Source: Desmonostoc vinosum HA7617-LM4
GTDB lineage: Bacteria > Cyanobacteriota > Cyanobacteriia > Cyanobacteriales > Nostocaceae
Length of the DNA: 35,067 nt
NCBI GenBank assembly: GCA_019359515.1
Contig: JAHHHC010000056.1
Span: forward strand, 1-35,067
Direction of reading: 5' to 3'
The first letter of the stretch is position 1; every line of letters begins with the position of its first letter. Under the pieces are notes generated by a model that saw nothing but the letters and a program-made list of their open reading frames with translations, ran no database searches and was not told where the DNA came from. The position numbers were made by a program, and so were the translations under genes. Positions 20,995 to 30,087 of the stretch are shown one piece after another.

Positions 20995-22572
20995 CTATTT
21001 TATTTGTGTCAACCCGCCTTCGGGAACTGCTGGTAAAAGCTGACCATACTTGGATTCAATAGCTTGGACAAGTTGTGGCGATGGACGAAACAAGAATGGT
21101 TGAGAATTACCTGAAACCAGAGATACAACATTTGCTTTCTCTAAATTAGGAGGTTGACCAAAAAATACTAAACGTACATTGTCATCTAATAAATAACTCA
21201 GAGAAATTAAATCTCCTAAATTAGTCCCGTCATAGCCACTATCACTAAATAAAACTGGCGACTCAGTAGCATTAATTCGCCGTGCCATTTCTGCATTAAA
21301 GTAGCTGGGAATATTACTCCACCATGTATCATAAAAGGCGCTCACAGTACAAGAAGCGATGCTACCAGCAATTAGAATTACCATGACACCTTGCCATAAG
21401 CGGCGTAAATTAATCAGTTGAGTTGCTAAGAAGTAACCTACCGCCAGTTGTACCCCAGGAAAACAAGAAATTAAGTAACGGCTGACCGCAGACCGCCGCA
21501 TTCCTAAAAGTAAATCAGACACAGCCAAAATCAAAAAAGGTACAAAAATTGCAGTCAGAATAAATAACCAAGTTTCTCGATTTGTGTGACGGCAAACTGT
21601 GTAAATAGCAACTGCAATCAAGACTAAGAATGGCAGTCTGAGAAGATAAGTTCCGGCATTATCGAAGCCAACATCTAAATCAAAAAATAGAGATGTAAAG
21701 CTGAGAATCCACAGTTTGACTACGTAAATTATGTCTCCGCCTTTTGCCCAGTTTGTAGTATCTAAAACTCGTTGATAACTGGTTTTGATTACAAATAACC
21801 ACGGACTGTATAGGATAATTGAGGCAGCGATCGCTAAGCAAAACTGTAAGGTGGTAATTCTTGGTCGATTTTGAGTCTTTCTATCCCAGAACTGCATTAG
21901 CAGTATATAAACCACATGACCAATCAGCGTCAGTCCAAAAAAAGGATGGGTATATAGACCAAGTGCAGTTGCTAAAGCATATAGACCCCAATTGTACCAA
22001 GTTGGCGAACGCCAAGCTTTTACCAGAAAAAAACTACTACCAATCACCCAGACTGTCAAAAAACTATACTGCCGTGCAATTTGAGCAAACAAAATATCAA
22101 AAGGCGATATAGCTAACAGTGCTGTTGCTAGCAAGGCTGCTGTGCGCGAAGCAAAAAGTTCGCGCCCCAAAGCATACATAAACACTAACCCCAGCAAGCT
22201 TAATAAAGCTGGCAAAGCCCGTGATGCTGTGCGAGAACTACCAAACACCTGCATCCAAAAGCGAGCCAATAAGAAATATAGCGGTGGATGTTGCGCGTCT
22301 TCAACTGCTAGAGAGTTGATTGTATCTGCTGCTGTGCTTCCAGGTTTTAAACGCTGGTACTTTTGTAACTCCTTGGCTGACATCACCTGATTTTGAAAAA
22401 TTTCTGCACCGATTTCTTGGCCTGTATACCCAGCCGCCCGGAAAGATGTATAGACCTCATCATGCCAGTAAAGTTTGTTTTCCAGATGAAAGAACCGGAA
22501 GAAAATACCCAATACCAGCATCAAAACTATGAAAAACCGCAACCAACTTGGAGCCAGTTTGAGATCTCGCAT
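20995..22572 (-). CDS. GT39-like membrane glycosyltransferase
   Basis: 525 residues with about eleven transmembrane segments. The N-terminal HDEVYTSFRAAGY (Asp38-Glu39) lies in the first large external loop, where lipid-sugar-dependent PMT/ArnT-type glycosyltransferases keep their catalytic Asp. The second signature, DAQHPPLYFLLARFW, is also typical of the family. Such enzymes transfer a sugar from a polyprenyl-phosphate donor to lipid or protein. No donor-synthesis gene is close, so the acceptor is unknown. It ends 54 bases from the RiPP locus but on the opposite strand, so it marks the right border of that locus. Confidence 0.87.
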   Translation of the reverse strand: MRDLKLAPSWLRFFIVLMLVLGIFFRFFHLENKLYWHDEVYTSFRAAGYTGQEIGAEIFQNQVMSAKELQKYQRLKPGSTAADTINSLAVEDAQHPPLYFLLARFWMQVFGSSRTASRALPALLSLLGLVFMYALGRELFASRTAALLATALLAISPFDILFAQIARQYSFLTVWVIGSSFFLVKAWRSPTWYNWGLYALATALGLYTHPFFGLTLIGHVVYILLMQFWDRKTQNRPRITTLQFCLAIAASIILYSPWLFVIKTSYQRVLDTTNWAKGGDIIYVVKLWILSFTSLFFDLDVGFDNAGTYLLRLPFLVLIAVAIYTVCRHTNRETWLFILTAIFVPFLILAVSDLLLGMRRSAVSRYLISCFPGVQLAVGYFLATQLINLRRLWQGVMVILIAGSIASCTVSAFYDTWWSNIPSYFNAEMARRINATESPVLFSDSGYDGTNLGDLISLSYLLDDNVRLVFFGQPPNLEKANVVSLVSGNSQPFLFRPSPQLVQAIESKYGQLLPAVPEGGLTQIK

Positions 22573-22705
22573 AACTAGGTTTTACAATAAGTATCCAGAA
22601 ACTAAGTTAATCTCACATTCTATGTAGCGTTCTGTCAACCATCTATAGTAGTTTGCTTTGATTTTTCACTTCTAAGTATGGGGATTGCTATAGTCTCTAG
22701 GGCGT

Positions 22706-22865
22706 GTTTTCAAACTATAAACGTAGGTTGGGTGAACGTAGTGAAACCCAACACAGCAACTTCAATGTTGGGTTTCGTTCCTCTCATGGGGAAACCACGC
22801 CATTCCCACGCGCACGGGGGTGGCTTACCAACCTATAATTAAGCCTAAGAAAGGAGTTTGAAAAC
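22706..22865. mobile_element. 160-bp MITE with 11-bp inverted ends
   Basis: The ends gttttcaaact (22706-22716) and agtttgaaaac (22855-22865) are exact complements, with a second inner pair taggttgg/ccaaccta. Inside is the inverted pair gttgggt...acccaac. It abuts the end of the VanZ-like gene. The rest of the 22573-22870 gap holds the GT39 promoter region. Confidence 0.8.
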
Positions 22866-22870
22866 AGTTA

Positions 22871-23245
22871 CTAGCCCCTCTTAAAGCTTCTTTCGGCTAA
22901 CCAGGTGAATAATATAATCCCACATAAATCAGCAGCTAAATCTGTTAAATCAAAGCTGCGATGGGGTGTAAATAGTTGAATTATCTCATCGACTATACAA
23001 AAAAAAGTGACAATAAATGGTGCTAATGGCAAAGAAACATTCAAAATTTTAATCTTGCGCTTGTTTAAAGCTAAATGACTGAGAAACGCCGCAATTCCTA
23101 ATAAGAGAAAATGTAAAAATGTATCATAATATGGAAATTTGGTAATTTCCGTTGGAATAAATTTTAGATATGCTGATAAAGAAATGGACATTAAAATTCC
23201 CAAGTAAACCCAAAATGCAAAAACCCACGGTTGATTTGATTTCAT
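22871..23245 (-). CDS. VanZ-like membrane protein
   Basis: 124 residues with four hydrophobic segments. The signature is near the C-terminus: FCIVDEIIQLFTPHRSFDLT followed by DLAADLCGIILF, which matches the VanZ family motif (DExxQ...R..D..D...N/D..G). The N-terminal PYYDTFLHFLLLGIAAF matches its usual D-K-xxHFxxF segment. VanZ proteins are small membrane proteins, with the founding member linked to teicoplanin resistance; most have unknown roles in the cell envelope. The start codon is at 23245. The neighbour 86-residue gene is on the same strand about 300 bp upstream. Confidence 0.85.
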   Translation of the reverse strand: MKSNQPWVFAFWVYLGILMSISLSAYLKFIPTEITKFPYYDTFLHFLLLGIAAFLSHLALNKRKIKILNVSLPLAPFIVTFFCIVDEIIQLFTPHRSFDLTDLAADLCGIILFTWLAERSFKRG

Positions 23246-23552
23246 GTCGGTAATTTTAAAAGATATTTTTTATGTCTACAAATTTTGAAAGAGCATTCCG
23301 TAATCGAGATGCTCTTTTTTGATAAATTACGTCTGATGTGAATTAGGAATACCGTTGATGAATGCAACAATAGCACTCATCTCCCAACCTCTTCTCCTAA
23401 GCGTGGGAGAAGAGGAGCAATTTCAAAGTCCCTCTCCCAATTTGGGAGAGGAATTTAGGGTGAGGGCAAAGATTTATGACATCAGCAAGACCAATTTTTC
23501 CTAACTTAATTCACATTAAACGTAAATTATATTTGCTTGTTCTCGGACAAAA
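23246..23552. other. gap with intergenic palindromic repeat
   Basis: Contains the hairpin cctctcccaa/ttgggagagg (23431-23451) within a wider repeat (ccaacctcttctcctaagcg and flanks), a common cyanobacterial intergenic repeat. It also has gaaagagcattccgt...gagatgctctttttt near 23286-23320, which may be a terminator reading rightwards. No gene is supported. Confidence 0.6.
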
Positions 23553-23813
23553 TCAGCCATGGAGATTCGCTTGTTCTTGCAACCATGGATCTACTGGTTG
23601 CCCATCTTTACGACGCAATTCAATTTCTACTGCTATCACTGCTTTTGAACCAGGAGGAGCAGGTTTTTTATGAAAAATAATGTCGTAATCTAACGGATCG
23701 TGATTGCGTTCTTTCAACCATTCCTGCACTTTAGTTGTAGCAAAGAATGATTGCCCTTGCTCAAACATCCGGGTAATCTGCATTTGTAATGTGTAGGGAT
23801 TTATGCGACCCAT
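23553..23813 (-). CDS. conserved-looking 86-residue protein of unknown function
   Basis: 86 residues starting at ATG 23813 with aaaggcgg upstream. The N-terminus MGRINPYTLQMQITRMFEQG is followed by FFATTKVQEWLKERNHDPLD and a C-terminal strand-like KAVIAVEIELRRKDGQPVDP. Its composition is normal for a soluble protein with no membrane segment or signal peptide. I do not recognise a family. The overlapping plus-strand frame (23476-23673) has poor composition and was judged a shadow. Confidence 0.6.
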   Translation of the reverse strand: MGRINPYTLQMQITRMFEQGQSFFATTKVQEWLKERNHDPLDYDIIFHKKPAPPGSKAVIAVEIELRRKDGQPVDPWLQEQANLHG

Positions 23814-23837
23814 TTTTTACCGCCTTTGTCAGGTAAT

Positions 23838-24015
23838 TAAATAATTCGTAATTCGTAATTCGTAATGACGCGACGCTCCTGTGTCGCTCTAAGCGAAGCT
23901 ATGCCGTAGGCTTTACGCTGACGCTCGTACCTCGCTACCGCTTCGCTAACGCTAACGCTATCGAGGACTCGCTCTAAGCGAAGCTATGCCGCAGGCTTTA
24001 CGCTACGAAGTGCGT
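23838..24015. repeat. REP-like and taattcg repeat cluster
   Basis: An array of aattcgt units (23843-23866) is followed by tgacgcgacgctcctg and by two similar copies of ctctaagcgaagctatgccg (about 23886 and 23971). The sequence tgacgcgacgctcctg is repeated in inverse orientation at about 33763-33778. No gene is present. Confidence 0.8.
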
Positions 24016-24230
24016 AATTAAGTTTTGTAATGGGGATTTAGCGCAAAGTCACTCTTTGGGTTTCCTCCGAGATGACGGCAGTTGTTCATGGGGGAAACCA
24101 CGCCACTTGCGCGGCTGCCGGGAAACCCGAAGGGCGCAGTGGCTCCCCAAGATCACACTGCCTCAACTTTGTAAGACAGACCCCAACACAAAACTTGCCG
24201 ATCATACAACCGGGGGACTTAAACCCACGG
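24016..24230 (-). mobile_element. non-coding repeat element, copy 2
   Basis: The reverse complement matches 11870-12048 end to end, with about 35 extra bases in the middle. It contains palindromes such as gggaaacccg and ggggaaaccacgccac. The 24231-24396 remainder before the next gene is AT-rich with no recognised feature. Confidence 0.8.
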
Positions 24231-24396
24231 AGCTAGTTAACTTAATCTTATCCTCTTTTTGATTTTTTCTTAGTTGCACCAAGATGACTAATACGATACA
24301 TTATCATATTATATGTACTATTTTTAACATATATCTACGGGTTTGTAGCCTCCTGTCTGGTATCGTACTCTTTAAATCAAGAAGAATCCTACTACT

Positions 24397-26658
24397 ATGT
24401 ATCGATTCCAGATTATTGCATATACCCAGAAGGGTGAATCCATTGGTATTGTTGGTTCTAGTCCTGAGTTGGGGCTGTGGGATATCACTAAATGTATTCG
24501 CCTGCGTACAAGTGCCGATCGCTATCCTTTATGGTGGACAGATACAGAAATTAAGATTCAGCCATCTATTGAATTAGGCGATTCAGCAAAATTTGAGTAT
24601 AAATATATACGCTTCGATCCAAAAGGTAACGCTCAATGGGAGAGCTTTCTCGGTACAAACCGCTGGGTACCGCTCAATCATGAGCAGCATCCTAGCACTG
24701 TAATTGTGGATGATGGCGCATTTGGTTATGTACAGCCTCATCCGTTTGGATACATTGAGGAATCTGCTGTCAGCAATTCCCTAGATCAAGTACCTGAAGG
24801 GCTAAAAATCTTAGTTATTGGTAGTTCTGTTGCCTTGGGTCATAAAGCTTGGCTATTAAGGAATTGGGTCTGGTTTTTGACACAAGCTTTACAGCAAAAA
24901 TACGGACACCAAATTGTAAATGTCTCGGAGGTAGGGGCGAATGTCAGTAGAACGATCGCCCGCTTTGAGTCAGTTGTCACACCAGAACAACCGGATATCG
25001 TCATTATTGCCTTGTCTTTGGGCAACGAAGGGTTAGCTTACTGTCCTCCCCACGAACGACGCGCAATCCAAAGGCGGTTTGAAAGCGGCTTGCAGCAGTT
25101 GGTAAAAATGACGCGGGACATAAGAGCAATACCAATGCTGGGTGGAGTCTACCCTCATGGCGATTATTCCCCTGAGCATCACTGGTTACTCAATGATACA
25201 CATAAACGGATGCTGAGTTGGGGTATACCAGTGCTGGATTGGTTAGCAGCAGTAGACGACGGACAAGGACGCTGGAAAGTGGGGATATCCTTCGATCCGG
25301 CTCATCCCAATACAGCCGGTCATCACCTCATGTATCAAGCGATCAATCTAAACCTATTTGCGATCGCCAAAGACGAATTAGATCAACAAAAACAACGCTG
25401 GCAGCAGCCGAATGAAGTTCCCGTCTACAGTGATGGTATGGGCTTCCATGTCTGGGCACACACCACGCAAAAGCATTTGCGGATCGTCAATTCATCAAAA
25501 TTATATAGTTATACTATTGCTCCTTATTGGCAGGAACTACAAACTGCACTGCAAAGTAAAGCAGGATTATTACCAGGTATCTACGTTGCCAAGAATACCC
25601 AACCAGGGATACTCCCCTTCTTTGCTGTACAAGAGAATGGCCAAATCGAAACCACTGTGGAAATCTCGCCTGGTGCAGACTTGGAATATAGTGCTGCCTT
25701 TAATCTCTTTTCACCAAACAACTCACAGCTTTTGTTCTATGACGGGCAATTAGGAATTTTGCAAAAGGATGATTGCCACCTCTGGGTGGTTAACGAATCA
25801 AATAACGAATACAACATCCAACCCATGTGGCAGGAAGTACGCCTAGCACTCAAAGCCATGCCATCAGGTGTTTATGAAGATCCGCTACACCCCGATGTTC
25901 CCTTCCGCACCTTGATGATTGGCAACGATGGCTTAGAAAGCCGGGTGAAAGCACCGCCCAGGTCTGCTATATTATTTCAACACAAATGTCAATTATCAGA
26001 CATCAGTCGGGTGGCAATTCTTCCCCTTGGCGATCGCTGTGCTGTCCGCATGATGCTGTATAAGATGGAGTACGATGGGCCCGCTTTTCCCTTTGATCTA
26101 ACCCGCACCACCAAAATTGGGGATGTTGCAGATGCGATCGCCAATGGTTTTTATGACATGTGGAACCCTGCCTTCCTGCACTATAGTCCTGACGCAGGCA
26201 GAATCTACCACAGCAAGTGGACGGGTTTGTCCTTTGCCCATGAAGTTGAGGATACAGACGACCCCATCAACGATATGTCTGTTGTGTATGAACGGATGCG
26301 CGTTCGCTACACAGCGCGTTCTGAAAGGTTTTGGTATGTACTCAGGCACTGCGATCAAGTGCTTTTTGTCCGTACAGGTATCGCCGACCGTAGTAGTGTG
26401 ATTGACCTGGTCAATAAGTTAGAAAAACAATGCCAGGGTAAGCCATTTCAACTTTTGCTGCTTTCTCCCCAATCTGACCATGAGTTTTTAGACCTGCCTC
26501 AAGTCCTGCACTACAATGTAGAGTTTAATCCCGATCGCATGTATGACGATTTGGGACACTGGATGTACTGCACAGAGGTGATGCGAGGAATCCTCGAATC
26601 TCTGGGAATATCGAGCAAAAACCTCTTTTGGTGTCCGCCCAAAATACCAAAGCGGTGA
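24397..26658 (+). CDS. CBM20 - SGNH hydrolase - DUF1796 fusion protein
   Basis: 753 residues in at least three parts. Residues 1-105 resemble a CBM20 starch-binding domain (GESIGIVGSSPELGLWDITK, then WWTDTEI and FEYKYIRFD). Residues about 135-320 form an SGNH hydrolase: IGSS (Ser144), Gly180, ALSLGN (Asn210) and FDPAHP (Asp300, His303), so all four blocks are present. Residues about 342-520 hold two copies of a roughly 75-residue unit (YWQELQTAL...PGIY and MWQEVRLAL...SGVY). The C-terminus (about 538-750) resembles DUF1796 putative papain-like cysteine peptidases, with LPLGDRCAVRMMLYKM (Cys548) and FPFDLTRTT. No signal peptide is seen. A role in glycan or glycoconjugate modification is possible. 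Domain calls are from motif memory. Confidence 0.8.
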   Translation: MYRFQIIAYTQKGESIGIVGSSPELGLWDITKCIRLRTSADRYPLWWTDTEIKIQPSIELGDSAKFEYKYIRFDPKGNAQWESFLGTNRWVPLNHEQHPSTVIVDDGAFGYVQPHPFGYIEESAVSNSLDQVPEGLKILVIGSSVALGHKAWLLRNWVWFLTQALQQKYGHQIVNVSEVGANVSRTIARFESVVTPEQPDIVIIALSLGNEGLAYCPPHERRAIQRRFESGLQQLVKMTRDIRAIPMLGGVYPHGDYSPEHHWLLNDTHKRMLSWGIPVLDWLAAVDDGQGRWKVGISFDPAHPNTAGHHLMYQAINLNLFAIAKDELDQQKQRWQQPNEVPVYSDGMGFHVWAHTTQKHLRIVNSSKLYSYTIAPYWQELQTALQSKAGLLPGIYVAKNTQPGILPFFAVQENGQIETTVEISPGADLEYSAAFNLFSPNNSQLLFYDGQLGILQKDDCHLWVVNESNNEYNIQPMWQEVRLALKAMPSGVYEDPLHPDVPFRTLMIGNDGLESRVKAPPRSAILFQHKCQLSDISRVAILPLGDRCAVRMMLYKMEYDGPAFPFDLTRTTKIGDVADAIANGFYDMWNPAFLHYSPDAGRIYHSKWTGLSFAHEVEDTDDPINDMSVVYERMRVRYTARSERFWYVLRHCDQVLFVRTGIADRSSVIDLVNKLEKQCQGKPFQLLLLSPQSDHEFLDLPQVLHYNVEFNPDRMYDDLGHWMYCTEVMRGILESLGISSKNLFWCPPKIPKR

Positions 26659-26998
26659 GAAACTAGGTAATATCATGTCCGTTTAAAAACTTATGATTTG
26701 GCTGACGCGGAGATAGGGAGACGCAGTGAGACAGCGAGTAAAGGAGGGTTTCCCTCCGCAGGCGACTGCGTTAGCGCAGCGTTAGCGAGCTTGCGAGCGT
26801 CACCCGAAGGGGGACAAGGGAGAAATTTTTATGATAAGTGATTAGCCGGACATGATATAAATCTCACAAAAAGCAGAGATTTTAGTCCACTTAAGTGGAC
26901 TTGACCTAATAAGAGCGAGAATTTATTCTCTGGCGGGAGATTGGGCAGGTGCAAGATCTAGGTAAAAAGATGTCTCCGGCTCACTACGGACTGATCTA
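26659..26998. other. convergent gap with REP repeats and palindrome
   Basis: Between two convergent genes. It contains REP-like gcgttagcgcagcgttagcg (from about 26767), the perfect 18-bp palindrome agtccacttaagtggact (26884-26901) and an aggtgcaagat end (26945-26955) related to the MITE at 5136-5337. The palindrome could act as a terminator in either direction, but it lacks T-runs. No gene is seen. Confidence 0.65.
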
Positions 26999-29900
26999 TT
27001 ATACAAAAGGTAGTTTAATGGTAAAAATAGCTCCTTGACCTTCACCAGAACTATCGGCTTGAATAGTACCACCATGCAATTCTACGAGATGATGAGCGAT
27101 CGCTAAACCCAATCCTAACCCTCCTTGCTCATGAGTGTGATGTCCTTGATGGTAACGTTCAAATACGTAGGGTAAAAACTCAGGGCTAATACCGATACCC
27201 GTGTCAGTAACAGTAATTTGAGCATAGTTGTCAGTTGTCAGTTCGTGACCACTCACCATTGACAACCGCACCTCGACTCGTCCACCAAATGGGGTAAACT
27301 TGATCGCGTTCGAGAGTAAATTTCCCAGCACTTGCAGCAAGCGATTGTAATCACCAGCAATGGTTGCCATGGAGTCGTCAAGTATCGATTCTAGAACGAT
27401 ACCCTTGGCGTTAGCAGATGGATAAGCTGTCTCAATCGCTAATCTCACAATGACGGCTAAATTAACTCGATTAATCTCCAGCTTCAGTTTGCCACGAATG
27501 ATCCGAGACATATCTAGCAGATCTTCTAGGAGTTTGGCTTGAGATTTGGCGCTGCGTTCGATGGTTTCTAAGGCATTGTTAAAGGTATGTTGATCAAATT
27601 GCCGAGTTCGTAGCAGTTTTGCCCAGCCGAGAATGGCATTCAGCGGCGATCGCAAGTCATGAGATACCATAGCCACAAACTCATCTTTGGTTCTGTTGGC
27701 TGCTTCTGCTTGGGCGCGGGCGACTTGCTCTAATTGTAAAAGTTGGTGACGTTCAGCTTCTAGGTGTTTGCGATCGTCAATATCTGTACTTGTGCCAAAC
27801 CACTTAATAACACTCCCTTGGTCATCTTTAATTGGTACAGCCCTGGCTAAATGCCAGCGATAGATGCCTTCACGGCTTTTGTAGCGCATTTCTTGTTCAT
27901 AAGGCTCCCCTGTGCGTAAGGCTTCCATCCATCCTTGGATAGCTAAGTGAACATCATCTGGATGTACGATTTCTGTCCAGCCAAATTTCATTGCTTGGTC
28001 GATTGTTTGCCCAGTAAATTCATGCCATCGCTGATTGACATGCTCATATTCTCCATCCAAATTGCAAATCCACACCAGTTGCGGCATGGCATCAGATAAG
28101 TAGCGATAGCGTTCCTCGCTTTGGCGCAGGGCTGCTTCTGCATGTTTGCGTTGGGTGAGATCGAGAACAAAGCAAACGCTGTATCCTTGCGTCTGTCTGC
28201 CTTCTATTTGTGCAACTCCCAGGAGGATCGGCACACGAGTACTATCTTTGCGGATATATTCCTTTTCAAAAGGAGTGCAAATTCCAGAGGTTTGCAGTTC
28301 TTGGATTTTTTGTTGATCGATGGCTTGATATTCTGGCGGTGTCATGTCATTCCAGTGCAGACTTCCCGCTGCTAATTCGGCGCGAGTGTAACCAACTATG
28401 TCTAAAAAAGCATCGTTGGCCTCATATATGCGTCCGCTGAAGTCACCGAAGTAGATACCGACTACATTTGATTCTACAACCCGGCGGAACTTAGCTTCGC
28501 TTTGGCGTAGTGCAGCTTCATCTGATTTGCGATCGCTAATATCTGTGGTACTGCCAACTGCCCTAACTGCTTGCCCATTAGCATCTCGCGTAATTACTCC
28601 TTGATCCAGCACATACCGATATTGCTGATTTTTGTGACGCACTCTATACTCAACGCTATAGTGATTTTGATTGGCAGCCATTACCCGAAAGTAGTCACTT
28701 AAACTACTCTTATCTTCTGGATGAACTAGTTCATTCCACCATTGCTGATTTGCTTGTGTTTCTTCCAAAGAGTAACCTAAGATGCGGGTGATTCCTTCGG
28801 TTCTATCAACAGTGTTTTTCTTGATATCCCAATCATAAATCAAACAATTAACCGCAGCTGCTGCTAGTTGGAAACGCTCATTACTTAAGCGTAACTTCTC
28901 CTCTATTTGCTTGCGTTCTGTAATATCAATGACTGTACCTACAATCTGATGTAGTGACCCGTCAAGATTTCTGGTAAATATAGTATCTCGACTAAAAAAC
29001 CAACGCCATTCGCCGTTGGCATGTCGCATTCGATACTCATTTTCGAGAATTGCACCATTTTCAGCTGATGCAAATTGCTGGAATTTAGTATGAAATTGAG
29101 CAAAATCTTCAGGATGCATCAAAGTGTGAAGTAAATCACCGCTCAAATCTGGAATTTGCTTTTGGGTATAGCCAAGTAGTTCTCCCACCTGATGATTAAT
29201 ATAGACATTTTGCTGTGTAACCAAGTCGTAAACATATAATAATCCTGGTGTAGTATCGGCAATGCGGGCAATAAAATTCTGAGTTTGTCGCAACTGTTCC
29301 TCTGCCTGTTTTTTTTCTGTTACATCCCGCCAAGATGCAACTAAGCCATCTCCCATTTTGGTAGCGCGAATATCAAAGACTCTACTTAATTGGGGTTTGC
29401 TATTAAAGATAATCGATTCTCTAACTAAAGATTCGCCAGTTTCTGCAACTTGGCAATATTCATCAAACAGACCACTTGTACGGTAAGCAGGTAGGATTTC
29501 ACATAGTCCTTTACCAAGATGTTCTTCTTTATTGAGTTGATGACATTCACAGGCTACTGCATTCATATAATCAATGCGAAAGTCTACTATTTCCCCCGTT
29601 TGATTCCGCATGGCTGAGTAAATGCCAAAGCAGTCAAGCATGTTTTCTACAGAAGTGCGAAAACGCTCTTCACTGCGTTGTAGTTCCTGGCTCAGTTGTG
29701 TATTTTTGATTGCTGAGTAGATAGTAGAACACAAACCCTCTGCTGTCGTTTGTCCTTTAACTAGATAGTCATGCACGCCACTTTTCATTGCTTGTACAGC
29801 GATGGTTTCATTGCCATAGCCTGTCAACATAATTACAGGTGGTATAATTCCTTGGTGCTGCTGTTTTAATTGCGCGATAAATTCCAGCCCATCTAAGTCT

Positions 29901-30085
29901 GGGAGCAAAAAGTCTAATAAAATACCATCAGGCTGAAGCTGCCGACATAATGCTAATGCTCCCTCCCCCGATTCTTCCTCGAAAATTTTGTAGGTATGTT
30001 CTTGGTCTTGCAGCAGATAACGCCGATAGACCAGGCGGTCTTCAGGACAATCGTCAACGATTAAAACAGTCAGCGGTTGAGCCAT
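26999..30085 (-). CDS. receiver - multi-PAS - histidine kinase
   Basis: 1028 residues. The N-terminal receiver (about 5-120) has the DD acidic pocket, phospho-acceptor Asp58 in GILLDFLLPD and Lys110. Then come about five PAS/PAC modules, separated by recurring linkers (DVTEKKQAEEQL, DITERKQIEEKL, DISDRKSDEAAL, DLTQRKHAEAAL, DIDDRKHLEAER). The kinase core follows: SHDLRSPLN (His809), then LSNAIKF, DTGIGI and GLGLGLAI of the ATP-binding domain. No membrane segment is seen, so it is cytoplasmic. It starts two bases after the stop of the Rcp1-like gene, in the same operon as the phytochrome. An N-terminal receiver means it probably takes phosphate from another kinase, plausibly the phytochrome. 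Confidence 0.93.
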   Translation of the reverse strand: MAQPLTVLIVDDCPEDRLVYRRYLLQDQEHTYKIFEEESGEGALALCRQLQPDGILLDFLLPDLDGLEFIAQLKQQHQGIIPPVIMLTGYGNETIAVQAMKSGVHDYLVKGQTTAEGLCSTIYSAIKNTQLSQELQRSEERFRTSVENMLDCFGIYSAMRNQTGEIVDFRIDYMNAVACECHQLNKEEHLGKGLCEILPAYRTSGLFDEYCQVAETGESLVRESIIFNSKPQLSRVFDIRATKMGDGLVASWRDVTEKKQAEEQLRQTQNFIARIADTTPGLLYVYDLVTQQNVYINHQVGELLGYTQKQIPDLSGDLLHTLMHPEDFAQFHTKFQQFASAENGAILENEYRMRHANGEWRWFFSRDTIFTRNLDGSLHQIVGTVIDITERKQIEEKLRLSNERFQLAAAAVNCLIYDWDIKKNTVDRTEGITRILGYSLEETQANQQWWNELVHPEDKSSLSDYFRVMAANQNHYSVEYRVRHKNQQYRYVLDQGVITRDANGQAVRAVGSTTDISDRKSDEAALRQSEAKFRRVVESNVVGIYFGDFSGRIYEANDAFLDIVGYTRAELAAGSLHWNDMTPPEYQAIDQQKIQELQTSGICTPFEKEYIRKDSTRVPILLGVAQIEGRQTQGYSVCFVLDLTQRKHAEAALRQSEERYRYLSDAMPQLVWICNLDGEYEHVNQRWHEFTGQTIDQAMKFGWTEIVHPDDVHLAIQGWMEALRTGEPYEQEMRYKSREGIYRWHLARAVPIKDDQGSVIKWFGTSTDIDDRKHLEAERHQLLQLEQVARAQAEAANRTKDEFVAMVSHDLRSPLNAILGWAKLLRTRQFDQHTFNNALETIERSAKSQAKLLEDLLDMSRIIRGKLKLEINRVNLAVIVRLAIETAYPSANAKGIVLESILDDSMATIAGDYNRLLQVLGNLLSNAIKFTPFGGRVEVRLSMVSGHELTTDNYAQITVTDTGIGISPEFLPYVFERYHQGHHTHEQGGLGLGLAIAHHLVELHGGTIQADSSGEGQGAIFTIKLPFV

Positions 30086-30087
30086 GA

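Noticed and set aside
23476-23673. 65-residue plus-strand open frame
   Set aside because: It overlaps the better supported minus-strand 86-residue gene, and its composition is that of an antisense shadow.
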